Translations under genes and position numbers: made by a program | Notes under the pieces: model-generated | The model's database searches: none | What the model was told of the DNA's origin: nothing | The model's input: only the letters and a program-made list of their open reading frames with translations | From: Branchiostoma lanceolatum | Lineage: Eukaryota; Chordata; Leptocardii; Amphioxiformes; Branchiostomatidae | Assembly (NCBI RefSeq): GCF_035083965.1 | Contig: NC_089729.1 | Location: forward strand, 14,310,964 to 14,374,963 | Direction: 5' to 3' | DNA length: 64,000 bases | Shown: positions 63,340-64,000 of the stretch, piece by piece | Numbering within the stretch: the stretch's first letter is position 1 | Layout: each line of letters starts with the position of its first letter

Positions 63340-63547
63340 AAACGATTCAAATTCAATTCACTTAACCGTCATTCATCAAGCTGTACGTGGTCACAAGCGG
63401 AAGGGGGATCTGAGGGGGCCTTGTTGGAGAGGCAACGTTCAAAGAATGGATCGGACAATTTCGACTCGCGCTAAAAGAACACCACCATTTCTTTGATAAT
63501 CTTAATCATAGAAGCATTTTCTTCCCCGTATCTTAGTCATCGTACTA

Positions 63548-63670
63548 AGTTTTAGTTTTAGACAACACAAATGTACATATATTTTTTGTACTATTGACTT
63601 ATACAGAATAGTTTTAGTTTTAGACAACACAAATGTACATATATTTGTACTATTGACTTATACAGAATAG
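63548..63670. repeat. 60-bp tandem duplication
   Basis: Two adjacent copies of a unit containing TTTTAGACAACACAAATGTA and GTACTATTGACTTATACAGA. They differ by a three-T indel, so the duplication is recent. Confidence 0.9.
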
Positions 63671-64000
63671 TTTCTAATTGTATAATATTATCATCACGTT
63701 TGTGTAGTGCAAACTTGACCATGTCTTATACAGTTCCTGCGTTGCCCTTTAAGAAAGAGCTGCCTCCTATGTGAACTATGGACTAGATTCATTAATAGCA
63801 AGCTATTCAAAATGTCAACTGTTATAAATGACGATAGACAATCCCCCACACAATCATAGACTCAAATGTTGGATTTCCAACGCATTCGAAAAATCTACTA
63901 AATTAGCGTCCCTTCTTCGAATGATTTTCACTCACGCAAAGAAAAGGCTAAAATGTAGCAAAACAAACAACAAGATGTGATAACCGTTGACAATAGTGGC
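63671..64000. other. Right edge of the window
   Basis: AT-rich. No gene or ordered repeat was seen. Confidence 0.4.

Noticed and set aside
63174-63356. Arg-Glu repeat frame
   Set aside because: Translation of the CT microsatellite.

Overview
The window is animal DNA with a compact, intron-rich layout. It is most probably from an invertebrate deuterostome, and a lancelet (Branchiostoma) is my best guess. The grounds are short multi-exon genes with canonical GT-AG introns, a tandem array of carboxylesterases ending in the ER-retention signal KDEL, and the block KNOP1(-)/IQCK(+)/class C receptor(-), which matches the order and orientation of KNOP1, IQCK and GPRC5B on human chromosome 16p12. No species marker was seen, so the organism is an inference.

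Bases 1 to 39.6 kb hold a tandem array of type-B carboxylesterases built from one exon plan: a signal-peptide exon, a SEDC exon, an oxyanion/NYRLG exon, a GESAGG plus catalytic Glu exon, a short exon, a catalytic His exon and a KDEL exon. In order they are a 5'-truncated single-domain gene (its first exon lies outside the window), a two-domain gene (5590-14485), a pseudogene (15222-17413), a second two-domain gene (18399-26582), a single-domain gene (27914-33663) and a last single-domain gene whose first exon I could not place (36892-39645). The first 14.5 kb and the stretch 15.2-26.6 kb are copies of each other. In the two long genes the last exon of the first domain carries a phase-1 donor that matches a phase-1 acceptor 355-377 bp downstream. 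No new promoter or signal exon lies between, so each is predicted to make one protein of about 1,108 residues with two complete esterase domains. Reading through the donor instead gives a one-domain protein with a changed C terminus.

From 41.3 to 56.1 kb lie KNOP1 (minus) and IQCK (plus), head to head. A young Ty3/gypsy LTR retrotransposon with identical LTRs and intact gag and pol frames sits in the interval between them. Its integrase tail ends in a CW-type zinc finger, a histone-H3K4-methyl reader fold. An intact copy of IQCK exon 1 is stranded at 35.2 kb between two esterase genes.

From 57.8 to 62.5 kb (minus) a three-exon gene encodes a class C G-protein-coupled receptor with two successive Venus-flytrap domains before its seven membrane segments. 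Repeats fill the gaps: three CA and one CT microsatellite, several hairpin-type MITEs (one family ending in CTCCAAGCAGA), a Harbinger-like MITE, two fold-back elements with subterminal repeats, and a recurrent non-coding interspersed repeat.
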